Origin: JARRLC01 sp050290865
Lineage (GTDB): Bacteria; Pseudomonadota; Alphaproteobacteria; Rhizobiales; Rhodomicrobiaceae
DNA: 9,150 nt
Reading direction: 5' to 3'
Assembly: GCA_050290865.1 (NCBI GenBank)
Contig: JBNKIW010000077.1
Location: 1 to 9,150, forward strand
Below, piece after piece: positions 1 through 6,777 of this stretch (its first letter is position 1; each line of letters begins with the position of its first letter). A program made the position numbers and the translations under genes. The notes beneath the pieces are model-generated. The model made no database searches, was not told the origin of the DNA, and was given only the letters and a program-made list of their open reading frames with translations.

Positions 1-1
1 C

Positions 2-145
2 CTCGACCGGCGTATTCCTGACAAAGACACGCTCACCAAGGAGGTTGCTGCGTGGGAGGAGGAACGCAACGCCAAACGCACCAAGGCCAACTGGCGCTTC
101 ACAACCGCCGATGCCCGTATCAAGCTGAAGCGCCTCTATCCCTAG
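2..145 (+). CDS. IS630-family transposase, C-terminal end (5' part outside window)
   Basis: The reading frame is open from the window edge to a TAG stop and gives 47 residues. They match the C-terminal tail common in rhizobial IS630-type DDE transposases: an RRIPD segment, an EVAAWEEERN stretch, then WRFTTADARIKLKRLYP at the end. This tail follows the last catalytic acidic residue, so no catalytic residue is visible here. The gene is complete at its 3' end and cut only by the window. It ends 18 bp before the stop codon of the convergent antiporter gene, so the right end of the insertion sequence must lie almost at, or just inside, that gene's 3' end. I could not define the terminal inverted repeat with only one end present. 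Recognition is by remembered family signature; confidence is high for the family, not for the individual element. Confidence 0.85.
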   Translation, partial: LDRRIPDKDTLTKEVAAWEEERNAKRTKANWRFTTADARIKLKRLYP

Positions 146-163
146 TTTGAATGAATCGGGCCA

Positions 164-1600
164 CTAGCGTAGCGCGTTCGGATCCGGATGCCAGCCCAGC
201 AGGACGAGCATGACGACGTAGCCGACCACATAGGCCACGGCGATATACCAGCCATGCCGCAGCCAGAGCCCCACGGACTTCGCCTCGGGATAAAGATTCG
301 ACAGCGCCACGCCCGCTGACGACCCAAACCAGACCATCGAGCCGCCGAAGCCGACTGCATAGGCGAGGAAGCCCCAGTCATAGCCGCCCTGCTTGATGGC
401 CAACGCCGTCAGCGGGATATTGTCGAACACCGACGACACGAAGCCGAGACCGAGCGCCGTCTCCCACGAGGCTAGAGGCAGCTCTTCCACCGGCATCATC
501 GATGCGCAGGTGACGAGCGCCAGGAGGAAGAGCGTGCCCTTGAAAGTCTCCGGCATCACCTCCCAGTCGGGGCGGCGCAGAGGCGCGGTCACCAGAATGG
601 CGATCCACACGGCCATCCCGAGTACCGGGAGCTGGTCGAGAAGCGCCGGGAATTTGAGGTTGGCCGTAACGTTGGTGCTGATCGCCGACACCAGGATGAC
701 GGCAACGATTAAAACCCGTGTCCAATCAATGCGCAGGCCCGACGGGGCATCCCTGACGATAGGCGAATGCCGCTGCTGCACGATCGACGCTGGGATACCG
801 AAGATGAGGATCGCCGCAGCCGCGCCGAGGAAGGCGTCGAGCACCTTCAGCGGGCTGATGCCGGCGATCCACATCATGGTGGTGGTGGTGTCGCCGACGA
901 CGCTGCCCGCCCCGCCCGCGTTCGAGGTCGCAACGATCGCCGCCAGATAGCCGATGTGCACGTTCCCGCGGAACACCTGCCGCGCAATGGTGCCACCGAT
1001 AAGCGCCGCAGCGATATTGTCGAGGAAGGCGGATAGCACGGCGACGATACCGATGAGCGCGAGCCCGCCCTTCCAGTCGTCGGGCAGGAACCTGGGCATC
1101 TCCTCTGGAACGCGGCTTCTCTCGAAATGGCGGGACAGGAGCGCGAAGCCCATGAGGAGACAGAAGAGATTGCCGAGGATAACCCATTCATGGGTCATGT
1201 GAGCGGCAAAGCCTGCCAGCCCCGCACCGGTCTTGAAGCCGGTGAAAGCCATTTTATACGCGGTGATGGCCACGAGCCCGGTGACCGCGACCTGCAGCGT
1301 GTAATGGTGGAGAAAGGCGACGCCGAGGAGCGTGGCGCCAAAGAGAACGAAATCGAGGGGGATACCCGCCACGTAGATCAATTCGGGCCGCCCCGCCTCA
1401 GCCACGGTGGCGAGCGCGGGAGTGGTCAGCGCCACCAGCGCGAAAACTGCGACAGGGAGCCGCACGCCCCGAAATCCTTTCGCCGCGGTCGCGAAACATT
1501 TGATTCGGGCCAGCATCCGGCCCGCGCTGAAGTCAAACCAACCCATTCCCCAAATTCCCTCTTCGCCACCCGGCCTTTTCCAGGACGCACGCTTCACCAT
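164..1600 (-). CDS. NhaD-like sodium:proton antiporter / ion-transporter superfamily permease
   Basis: A polytopic inner-membrane protein of 478 residues, predicted to move a monovalent cation against protons or an organic anion. A hydrophobic segment at about 46-64 looks like a signal peptide or first helix, followed by about ten further hydrophobic stretches. Two inverted-repeat halves each carry an Asp-Asn motif (LDNIAAALIGG near 193-203 and FDNIPLTALAI near 392-402) followed by a Gly/Ser/Thr-rich hairpin (SNAGGAGSVVGD near 226-237; GGSMVWFGSSAG near 420-431). This is the layout of NhaD/ArsB/SLC13-type transporters, and the DNIP hairpin favours NhaD. The ATG at 1598-1600 was chosen because AGGGG lies 7 nt upstream. 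A TTG at 1654 would extend the frame 18 codons into the structured leader and is unlikely; an ATG at 1546 preceded by GAGGGA is a real alternative. Antiporter versus citrate-type permease cannot be settled from sequence alone. Confidence 0.85.
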   Translation of the reverse strand: MVKRASWKRPGGEEGIWGMGWFDFSAGRMLARIKCFATAAKGFRGVRLPVAVFALVALTTPALATVAEAGRPELIYVAGIPLDFVLFGATLLGVAFLHHYTLQVAVTGLVAITAYKMAFTGFKTGAGLAGFAAHMTHEWVILGNLFCLLMGFALLSRHFERSRVPEEMPRFLPDDWKGGLALIGIVAVLSAFLDNIAAALIGGTIARQVFRGNVHIGYLAAIVATSNAGGAGSVVGDTTTTMMWIAGISPLKVLDAFLGAAAAILIFGIPASIVQQRHSPIVRDAPSGLRIDWTRVLIVAVILVSAISTNVTANLKFPALLDQLPVLGMAVWIAILVTAPLRRPDWEVMPETFKGTLFLLALVTCASMMPVEELPLASWETALGLGFVSSVFDNIPLTALAIKQGGYDWGFLAYAVGFGGSMVWFGSSAGVALSNLYPEAKSVGLWLRHGWYIAVAYVVGYVVMLVLLGWHPDPNALR

Positions 1601-1613
1601 CTCGCCGCCCCTG

Positions 1614-1742
1614 AAAACAGCTCCCCTTGCGGTCACCGCTTCGACATGCGGCAATGCCGGGGACCATAAAGCGGTGTCGCCGATTGCCTTCCTGGACAGG
1701 GCTCATGGATGGGTTCGCGCACAAACCTTCCCGAGCGAACCC
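1614..1742 (-). ncRNA. Structured 5' leader of the antiporter gene, candidate cation riboswitch
   Basis: Read on the minus strand, the leader contains an 8-bp hairpin (GGGTTCGC at 1742-1735 with GCGAACCC at 1718-1711). A second stem follows (GGCAAT at 1688-1683 with ATTGCC at 1655-1650). Within the loop of that stem, CACCGCTT (1676-1669) is perfectly complementary to AAGCGGTG (1641-1634) downstream of it, giving a pseudoknot or a competing helix. AAGCGGTG can alternatively fold locally as GCGG-TGA-CCGC, directly before the purine-rich AAGGGGAG (1628-1621). Competing helices next to the initiation region of a cation transporter are the hallmark of a riboswitch. Known Na+/Li+ classes (DUF1646 and nhaA-I/nhaA-II motifs) precede such genes, but I cannot assign one by eye. 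The pairing is seen; the function is inferred. Confidence 0.45.
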
Positions 1743-1977
1743 CTACCCGGATTTGCGCGTCCTGCCAAGTTGTCCATCTGGGGGATCAGGGGGGGGGCGG
1801 TTTGTATGGAAACCCGTTCGCTGGGCGCGCACGCGACAGGGCGGCTATTTTCGCGCGGGGCGTCACGTCCGCGACGCCGCCACCATGCGTCGCATACGTT
1901 CAACTGACGGAATGCCCGCGCAAATGCCAAACATCACATTTCGGCGAATGCGTATCACCCGCTAATCCGACAGACGT

Positions 1978-2042
1978 AAAGGCCGCACGCCCTTCCTCAT
2001 CGCCGAGGCGGTCCGGATCCGAGGACGGACGCGCGGCCCTTT
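1978..2042 (-). terminator. Terminator-like long hairpin after the thiolase gene
   Basis: Starting 15 nt after the thiolase stop codon, AAAGGGCCGCGCG-type sequence (minus strand, from 2042) pairs with CGTGCGGCCTTT (ending at 1978) over about 12 bp with two wobbles. The loop is long and has its own small GTCC/GGAC stem. The outer arms end in A and T runs of three, so it could serve both directions, but there is no long U tract. Placement supports transcription termination; efficiency is doubtful. Confidence 0.45.
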
Positions 2043-2056
2043 CGGGACGGCAAAGC

Positions 2057-3250
2057 TCAATACATCTCGATTGCGAGCGCCGTGGCTTCGCCGCCGCCGA
2101 TGCAGATTCCCGCTATGCCGCGGCGCCCCCCGCGCTTCTGCAGCGCGTTCAAAAGCGTTACGACGATACGCGCGCCGGATGCACCAATGGGGTGGCCCAG
2201 CGCACAGGCGCCGCCATTCACATTCACGATGTCGTGCGGCAGACTGAGGTCGCGCATGGCAGCCATGGCGACAACGGCGAAGGCCTCGTTGACTTCATAC
2301 AGGTCGGCGTCCGTCGACTTCCATCCCGTCTGCTCGTAGAGCTGGCGAATGGCGCCGACGGGCGCGGTGGTGAACCATGCCGGCTCCTGGGCGTGGCTCG
2401 TACAGCCGATGATCTTGGCGATGGGCTTCAGTCCGCGGCGGCGTGCCTCGCTCTCGCGCATAAGCACGAGGGCCGCGGCGCCGTCAGAAATCGAGCTCGA
2501 ATTCGCCGCTGTCACCGTGCCGCCCTCGCGGAAGGCGGGCTTGAGGGTGGGGATCTTGTCGGGCTTGGCCGTGAAAGGCTGCTCGTCCTTGTCCACCGTG
2601 ACCGGCGCCTTCGCCGGCCCCGCGGTTACGGCCACGATTTCGTTCGCGAAACTCCCGTCGGTGTTGGCACGGGCGGCGCGTTGCAGAGAGGCGATGGCGA
2701 AATCGTCCTGCTCCTTACGGGTGAACCCGTATTTCGTCGCCGTGTCCTCGGCATAGGTCCCCATCAGGCGGCCGGGTTCATAAGCGTCTTCCAGGCCGTC
2801 GAGAAACATCGAGTCCATGACCTTCCCATGCCCAAGCCGGTAGCCGCCGCGCGCCTTGGGGAGAAGGTAGGGCGCGTTCGTCATACTCTCCATGCCGCCC
2901 GCGACAAAGATGTCGCCGGAACGCACATGGAGCGCCTCATAGGCCATCATCACGGTCTTCATACCGGAGCCGCACATCTTGTTGACGGTCGTGCAGGGCA
3001 CCGAATCAGGCAAACCGGCTGCCCGCGAAGCCTGCCGGGCGGGCGCCTGCCCCTGTCCGGCGGGAAGAACGCACCCCATCAACACTTCGCTGACGCTGGA
3101 TGGAGCCACGCCGCTTTGCGAAAGAGCCGCCTTGACTGCGTCTGCGCCGAGGCGAGGAGCGGTGAGCGATGAGAGCGCCCCTTGAAATCCGCCCATCGCG
3201 GTTCGCATGCCGCCAGCGATGACGATCGGATCGTTGCCATAGGTACTCAT
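2057..3250 (-). CDS. Acetyl-CoA C-acyltransferase (beta-ketothiolase)
   Basis: A complete 397-residue thiolase of the degradative/biosynthetic type, catalysing reversible Claisen condensation of acyl-CoA with acetyl-CoA in the cytoplasm. All catalytic elements are present: nucleophilic Cys93 in NKMCGSGMK, the NEAF motif at 321-324, His353 in the GGACALGHPIGASGAR block, and Cys383 in GICIGGGEA. NSSSISDGAAA (250-260) is the usual thiolase substrate-loop motif, and the length is normal for the family. The ATG at 3250 is preceded 5 nt away by AGAGGTGG, a strong ribosome-binding site, so the 50 codons open further upstream are not used. The RTAMGGFQG N-terminus resembles the BktB-like branch more than classical PhaA, so I give no symbol. 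With the phasins nearby, a role in supplying acetoacetyl-CoA for polyhydroxyalkanoate is plausible; fatty-acid or amino-acid degradation is equally possible. Confidence 0.96.
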   Translation of the reverse strand: MSTYGNDPIVIAGGMRTAMGGFQGALSSLTAPRLGADAVKAALSQSGVAPSSVSEVLMGCVLPAGQGQAPARQASRAAGLPDSVPCTTVNKMCGSGMKTVMMAYEALHVRSGDIFVAGGMESMTNAPYLLPKARGGYRLGHGKVMDSMFLDGLEDAYEPGRLMGTYAEDTATKYGFTRKEQDDFAIASLQRAARANTDGSFANEIVAVTAGPAKAPVTVDKDEQPFTAKPDKIPTLKPAFREGGTVTAANSSSISDGAAALVLMRESEARRRGLKPIAKIIGCTSHAQEPAWFTTAPVGAIRQLYEQTGWKSTDADLYEVNEAFAVVAMAAMRDLSLPHDIVNVNGGACALGHPIGASGARIVVTLLNALQKRGGRRGIAGICIGGGEATALAIEMY

Positions 3251-3576
3251 GAATTCCACCTCTGGTTGAATGCTGATTGCAAGGACGCTTAGCGTCAACG
3301 CGCCCTTTGCGCCACCCCTATGACGATTTTGTCCCAGTTGTGCACGGAATCCAACCTGAGCGAATTGAATAGGGGCGAGTGGCAGGGGCGCATACCGCAC
3401 GCGTCGTGAAAGCCCGCCGCTCGTGCTCCACGAAGATTTATGAGGATAAGGAAAAGCTGGACAGATCTGCTCCGCTGGCGGGACGAGATACCCGCACCGG
3501 CTCGTTCGCGCCGTCTTCGCTGCGCCATAAAACGAAGGCGGGTGGACACGCGGCTATTCCCCGCGTTGCGCCGTCT
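3251..3576. other. Intergenic region upstream of the thiolase gene
   Basis: I see no convincing gene in these 326 bases. The stretch nearest the thiolase start holds its RBS (3256-3263) and a 13-bp odd palindrome, GACGCTTAGCGTC (3284-3296). A TTGACG hexamer on the minus strand (3298-3293) overlaps that palindrome and could be a -35 element, but the position 17 bp further on reads CAGCAT, a poor -10. No clear terminator follows the mutase-like gene that ends at 3577. Confidence 0.5.
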
Positions 3577-4449
3577 TTATCCGCGCAGGAGCAGTTCCAG
3601 TTGTTCCTGCTGGATGCTCTTGTCCAGATGATTGAAATGTCCGAAGGCCAGCAATTCCTCGCCCTTGAGCCGCATCGTGCCAAGAAGCGAGCGCATCAGG
3701 CTGCCGCCGAAGGTGATGCAGGAAATGCCGATCTGCGCGAACTCCTTGATATCCGGCGCAGGGTTGTAGCCGATGGAAATAGCGAGCGGACCGTCCACGA
3801 CCCTGGCGAGCTTCTCAAGGATCTGCAGATGTTGCACGCCTGGCACACAGACGCAGTCCGCCCCGGCTGCGAAATAGGCCTCGGAACGCTCGATGGAGGT
3901 CTCGAAGGGTGAGTGCACAGCCGACCCAAGCTGGAATGCCTCCGTGGCGATGGTGATCACGGCAGGCATCTTGGCCTCGGTCGTGGCGGCCTTCATAGCC
4001 CGCACGAACTCGGTCATCTCCTCGACCGGCATGATGCCATGCTGTCCGCTCCGGCCGCCATCGCTGAGCGTTACGCCAACGCAGCCCGCCGAGATCGCAA
4101 CACCGACCGCATATCTGATATCTTCGAGCGAACGGCCGACAGCCCCTTCGAGATCGACGTTCACGGGCGCTTCGAAATTCTTGGTGATGCGGCCGGCGAT
4201 ACCGAGCAGATCGTCCATCGGCACGCGCTCCGCTGCCGGGTAGCCCAGGCTCCAGGCGATGCCCGCGGCCGAAGTGCCGATGAATTCGAAACCGGCGTCA
4301 GCCATCACCCGCGCGCTGGCGACGTCCCAGACATCCGGCATCACGAATGTATCGGATGTCTGCAGACGGCGGCGGAACTTCCGGATTTTTTCTTTATGCC
4401 CGCTTTGTCCGCTGGCTGAGACCTGATCCATGATTACAGTTTGGTCCAT
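3577..4449 (-). CDS. Isocitrate lyase/PEP mutase superfamily protein with altered active site
   Basis: A 290-residue protein with the TIM-barrel pattern of the ICL/PEP mutase superfamily: MPDVWDVASARV (37-48) with the family's Asp-x-Trp-Asp turn, FIGTSAAGIAWSLGYPA (56-72), NVDLEGAVG (97-105), GVTLSDGG (125-132), ITIATEAF (165-172) and the C-terminal ITFGGSLMRS strand. Family members cleave or rearrange C-C or C-P bonds of 2-oxo or dicarboxylic acids using Mg2+. Asp99 and Glu101 match the metal-binding D-x-D/E motif, but the usual GYG after it is AVG, the LED motif reads LSD, and the NARTD arginine is Ala168. The KKCGH of true isocitrate lyase is absent. It is therefore probably neither isocitrate lyase nor classical PEP mutase; the substrate is unknown. 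No clear RBS is visible at the 4449 ATG, and a second ATG at 4431 is an equal candidate. Confidence 0.85.
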   Translation of the reverse strand: MDQTVIMDQVSASGQSGHKEKIRKFRRRLQTSDTFVMPDVWDVASARVMADAGFEFIGTSAAGIAWSLGYPAAERVPMDDLLGIAGRITKNFEAPVNVDLEGAVGRSLEDIRYAVGVAISAGCVGVTLSDGGRSGQHGIMPVEEMTEFVRAMKAATTEAKMPAVITIATEAFQLGSAVHSPFETSIERSEAYFAAGADCVCVPGVQHLQILEKLARVVDGPLAISIGYNPAPDIKEFAQIGISCITFGGSLMRSLLGTMRLKGEELLAFGHFNHLDKSIQQEQLELLLRG

Positions 4450-4618
4450 CGCTGTAACGCTTCACTTTGAGGCAACGTGCCACGCCGAATACCGGGACCA
4501 CGGGCCGCGCCCCTCCTGCGGCAGGCCATACCCCCATGTCCCCGCCCCGAAAGCCGGTATGCCACAGTTTATCTAGCTGAATGAAATCTGTACGTCACTC
4601 ATGATTGGCTGCGTATTT

Positions 4619-4634
4619 TGACAAATATTTGTCA
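4619..4634. promoter_or_regulatory. Perfect 16-bp palindrome, candidate operator
   Basis: TGACAAATATTTGTCA reads identically on both strands. It lies in the 268-bp gap between the end of lipB and the start of the mutase-like gene, about 170 bp upstream of the latter. It is AT-rich in a GC-rich neighbourhood and has no GC stem or U tract, so it looks like a dimeric regulator site rather than a terminator. The regulator is unknown; GntR-, TetR- and MarR-type factors bind sites of this size. Confidence 0.4.
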
Positions 4635-4717
4635 GTGTGATCGGAAAGTCGGGCTGCTGGACCGCCTGACGCCTGAGGACTCCGGTTTCGTACCTTGTGG
4701 AGAAACTGGCCCGGGCG

Positions 4718-5428
4718 TCAATGCGGTGCATCTTCATCCATGGGGCCGAAATGGCGCGAGAATGTGGCGCGGAGTGCGGCATCGATGTCGGCCAGTCCCG
4801 ATTCCACGCCGAGATCGGCAAGGCTGGTCACGCCCTGATCGTGTATGCCACAGGGGACGATACCTTCGTAGTGGGTGAGATCGGGAGCAATATTGAGGCT
4901 CAGCCCGTGAAAGCTCACCCATCGCCGGACGCGCAGACCGATCGCCGCAATCTTGTCCTCAGCGTGCGGCCCCTTGTCCGGGCGCGGAACCCAGATGCCG
5001 GTCCGGCCTTCGCGTATGTGCCCCGCGACGCCGAGGCGGTGGAGCGCCGCGATGACCCAGTTTTCAATCGCTATGACGAAGCGTCGCACGTCTTTGCGCC
5101 GCCTCGCGAGGTCGAGCATGAGATAGACCACGCGCTGACCGGGGCCGTGATACGTGTACTGGCCGCCGCGTCCCGTCTGGAAGACCGGCAGGCCGCCGGG
5201 AGCGATGAGATCATCAGGCTTCGCGCTGGTTCCGGCGGTGTATAGCGGCGGGTGTTCCAGAAGCCACACCAGTTCGCGTGCTTCACCTTTGATGATCGCC
5301 TCGACGCGGGCCTCCATGACCGCCATCGCCGCCGCGTATGGCACCGGCACGCGCGCCACCGCCCATTCGGCGGGGAGAGCGCCCTCGGCGGGCAAAAAAT
5401 CTTCCGGCAGTCCACGAACTTTTACCAA
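4718..5428 (-). CDS. lipB: Lipoyl(octanoyl) transferase LipB
   Basis: A 236-residue cytoplasmic enzyme that moves the octanoyl group from acyl carrier protein to the lipoyl-domain lysine of 2-oxoacid dehydrogenases and the glycine cleavage H protein. The signature RGGQYTYHGPGQ (87-98) is intact. Catalytic Lys159 lies in KIAAIGLRVRRW and the nucleophile Cys193 in IVPCGI, with the SFHGLSLN strand (172-179) between. LEHPPLYTAGTSA (57-69) is the usual N-terminal block of alphaproteobacterial LipB. Length is normal. The only start consistent with this N-terminus is TTG at 5428: no ATG or GTG occurs in frame upstream before the stop, and the next ATG (codon 35) would cut into the fold. A GGGG tract 8 nt upstream may act as a weak RBS. 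It stands alone, with no lipA in view. Confidence 0.96.
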   Translation of the reverse strand: MVKVRGLPEDFLPAEGALPAEWAVARVPVPYAAAMAVMEARVEAIIKGEARELVWLLEHPPLYTAGTSAKPDDLIAPGGLPVFQTGRGGQYTYHGPGQRVVYLMLDLARRRKDVRRFVIAIENWVIAALHRLGVAGHIREGRTGIWVPRPDKGPHAEDKIAAIGLRVRRWVSFHGLSLNIAPDLTHYEGIVPCGIHDQGVTSLADLGVESGLADIDAALRATFSRHFGPMDEDAPH

Positions 5429-5690
5429 ATGGAAACCCCGCTGCGCGATAGTGAGTTCGTAAAGCGTTGGCGGTGCGGCTCGTGACGATCCAGGCCCCGC
5501 GTACGTTGCGGCCGCCCACCTTGCTGGATCAGCCCTCGACGGGCGGCCAGCCTCCGCTCAAGCGCCACTCAGCCTCGGCTTGCAATCACATCCAGCCTTT
5601 GCTAAATCGGTGTCCAGCGTGCCGGTTCGCCGTCCTGCTTCAAGCTTACATTTTGCGGGCGGAAATGAACAGGCGCAGCCGGGGTTTTGT

Positions 5691-5775
5691 GCGGTCGTGG
5701 CGGAAATGGTAGACGCGCAGCGTTGAGGTCGCTGTGGGGCAACCCGTGAAGGTTCGATTCCTTTCGACCGCACCA
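5691..5775 (+). tRNA. tRNA-Leu (anticodon GAG)
   Basis: The acceptor stem GCGGTCG pairs perfectly with CGACCGC, followed by discriminator A and an encoded CCA. The anticodon arm CAGCG-TTGAGGT-CGCTG presents GAG, which reads CUC/CUU leucine codons. The variable region TGGGGCAACCCGT forms the long extra arm of a class II tRNA, and the T arm GAAGG-TTCGATT-CCTTT closes with one wobble. The total of 85 nt is right for tRNA-Leu. No clear promoter or terminator was seen around it. Confidence 0.97.
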
Positions 5776-5904
5776 TTCTTGTTGGCGTGCAACCTTCCCA
5801 CGAATCCCTGCGCGCGAGGGTTCCGGTTCGAGGACGCTCCTCTCACCTCCGCCATCCGGCCAAGCTTCAGGCATGTCGCCAGCGTAAGTCGTGATATACG
5901 GAGA

Positions 5905-6075
5905 TTATACCGGAACTGCAGCAATCAGTTCTGCCAAAACCGTCAGTGGCACGCCGAGTGTCTCGAACACGACGCGCTGCGGTCAGCGAGCACAGCCCCA
6001 CCCTCGCAGACCAACACGACATGATCCGCGATAGCATGTTGTTCCCGTGGTGGCCGAAGATGCTGGCAGGGAATT
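5905..6075 (-). pseudogene. Decayed fragment resembling the C-terminus of an ABC transporter ATPase
   Basis: Directly after the phasin stop codon, the same strand carries pieces in different frames that together resemble the tail of a FecE-like ABC ATPase. One frame gives AIADHVVLVCEGGAVLAD, which matches the strand and turn after the H-loop (xADHVVLL.xGxVLA). Another frame, ending at the TAA at 5907-5905, gives VFETLGVPLTVLAELIAAVP, like the FGVPLxVL tail. The two need one frameshift near 5980, and another would be needed further upstream. No Walker or signature motif is present. If real, it is a relic of a metal or siderophore importer with only its last 50-60 codons left. This is pattern recognition by eye only, and the fragments are short enough to be chance. 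Confidence 0.35.
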
Positions 6076-6077
6076 GG

Positions 6078-6680
6078 TTAGCCGGAGTTTGGTATCAGTT
6101 GTCCAAGTTCTCTGGTCTGCTCCGACAGCAGATCGAACTGCCGCCGAACATAAGCCGCCTGCGCGTTGATAGCGTCGGGAAGCGTGCGAACCGAAGCATA
6201 GTCCCGTGCGAGATCGAGTGTATTCCTGGCATTCGCCTGCGCGAATTCGACCAGTTTGAACGCCAGCATGGTGGTACTCGTTCCAGCCTCGTCCAGGGCT
6301 GACTTCATGGTGGTCGAAGCCTGCTCGAACACGTGCAGCGTGCCTTCATAAGCTGCCTCGGTGCGTGCAACACCATTCTGCGCGGCGAGATGTAGTCCCT
6401 CCGCCATATCCGTCGCGTTACGCTGGATTTCGGCGATGGCATCAGATTGCGCGAGAGAGTTCGCCTGTGTCGTGAATAACTCCACCTCCAATTGGGTGAC
6501 AGCTTCAGCAGGCCCGGGAACCTCGTCATTGGGAAACGCGTCTGCGTTTTGCGCCTTCACCCCGCTCGCCACCATATCCTCCTCCGGTTCAATGATGATA
6601 CCCAGCGCCCTGGTTCCCGCCACTTGCGATGAACTGGACGCCAGCGGATTGACTACCAGCGCCTTCGTGAAATCACTCAT
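6078..6680 (-). CDS. Phasin family protein (longer, C-terminal phasin domain)
   Basis: A 200-residue protein predicted to coat polyhydroxyalkanoate granules. The first 65 residues are low-complexity and acidic (EPEEDMVASG at 31-40), probably disordered. From about 65 onward it is almost entirely amphipathic helix, with the Phasin_2 pattern clearest at 139-195: LAFKLVEFAQANARNTLDLA, then YASVRTLPDAINAQAAYVR, then QFDLLSEQTRELGQL. The ATG at 6680 is preceded 6 nt away by GAGAGG; the open frame further upstream overlaps the neighbouring phasin gene out of frame and is arginine/proline-rich noise. It lies 97 bp downstream of the smaller phasin, on the same strand, with a hairpin between them. It probably shares that gene's promoter through partial read-through. 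The exact granule partner is unknown. Confidence 0.88.
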   Translation of the reverse strand: MSDFTKALVVNPLASSSSQVAGTRALGIIIEPEEDMVASGVKAQNADAFPNDEVPGPAEAVTQLEVELFTTQANSLAQSDAIAEIQRNATDMAEGLHLAAQNGVARTEAAYEGTLHVFEQASTTMKSALDEAGTSTTMLAFKLVEFAQANARNTLDLARDYASVRTLPDAINAQAAYVRRQFDLLSEQTRELGQLIPNSG

Positions 6681-6719
6681 CCCCAGCCTCTCTTTTTTGG
6701 CCTGCCCCCTAAGCAAATC

Positions 6720-6750
6720 TTGCCAGACCAGCGTGGCGCCGGTCTGGCAA
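6720..6750 (-). terminator. Intercistronic hairpin between the two phasin genes
   Basis: TTGCCAGACC and GGTCTGGCAA form a perfect 10-bp stem around an 11-nt loop, 28 nt after the stop codon of the upstream phasin. On the minus strand it is followed by GATTTGCTT, only a weak U tract. It could be a leaky terminator lowering expression of the second phasin, or a 3'-end stabiliser for the first message. Confidence 0.55.
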
Positions 6751-6777
6751 ATGCGCGACAGAGTCGCCGAACTGCGC

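Noticed and set aside
1601..1654. TTG start at 1654 for the antiporter
   Set aside because: It would make the structured leader coding and has no RBS; the ATG at 1600 has AGGGG at proper distance.
1709..3172. Long open frame (487 codons) on the plus strand across the thiolase gene
   Set aside because: Composition is Arg/His/Gly-rich with no recognisable domain, and it is antisense to a thiolase with every catalytic motif intact. A codon-structure shadow of high-GC DNA.
4618..4640. TTGACA at 4618-4623 as a plus-strand promoter
   Set aside because: No -10 match at 16-18 bp, and nothing on the plus strand downstream to be transcribed; it is part of the palindrome.
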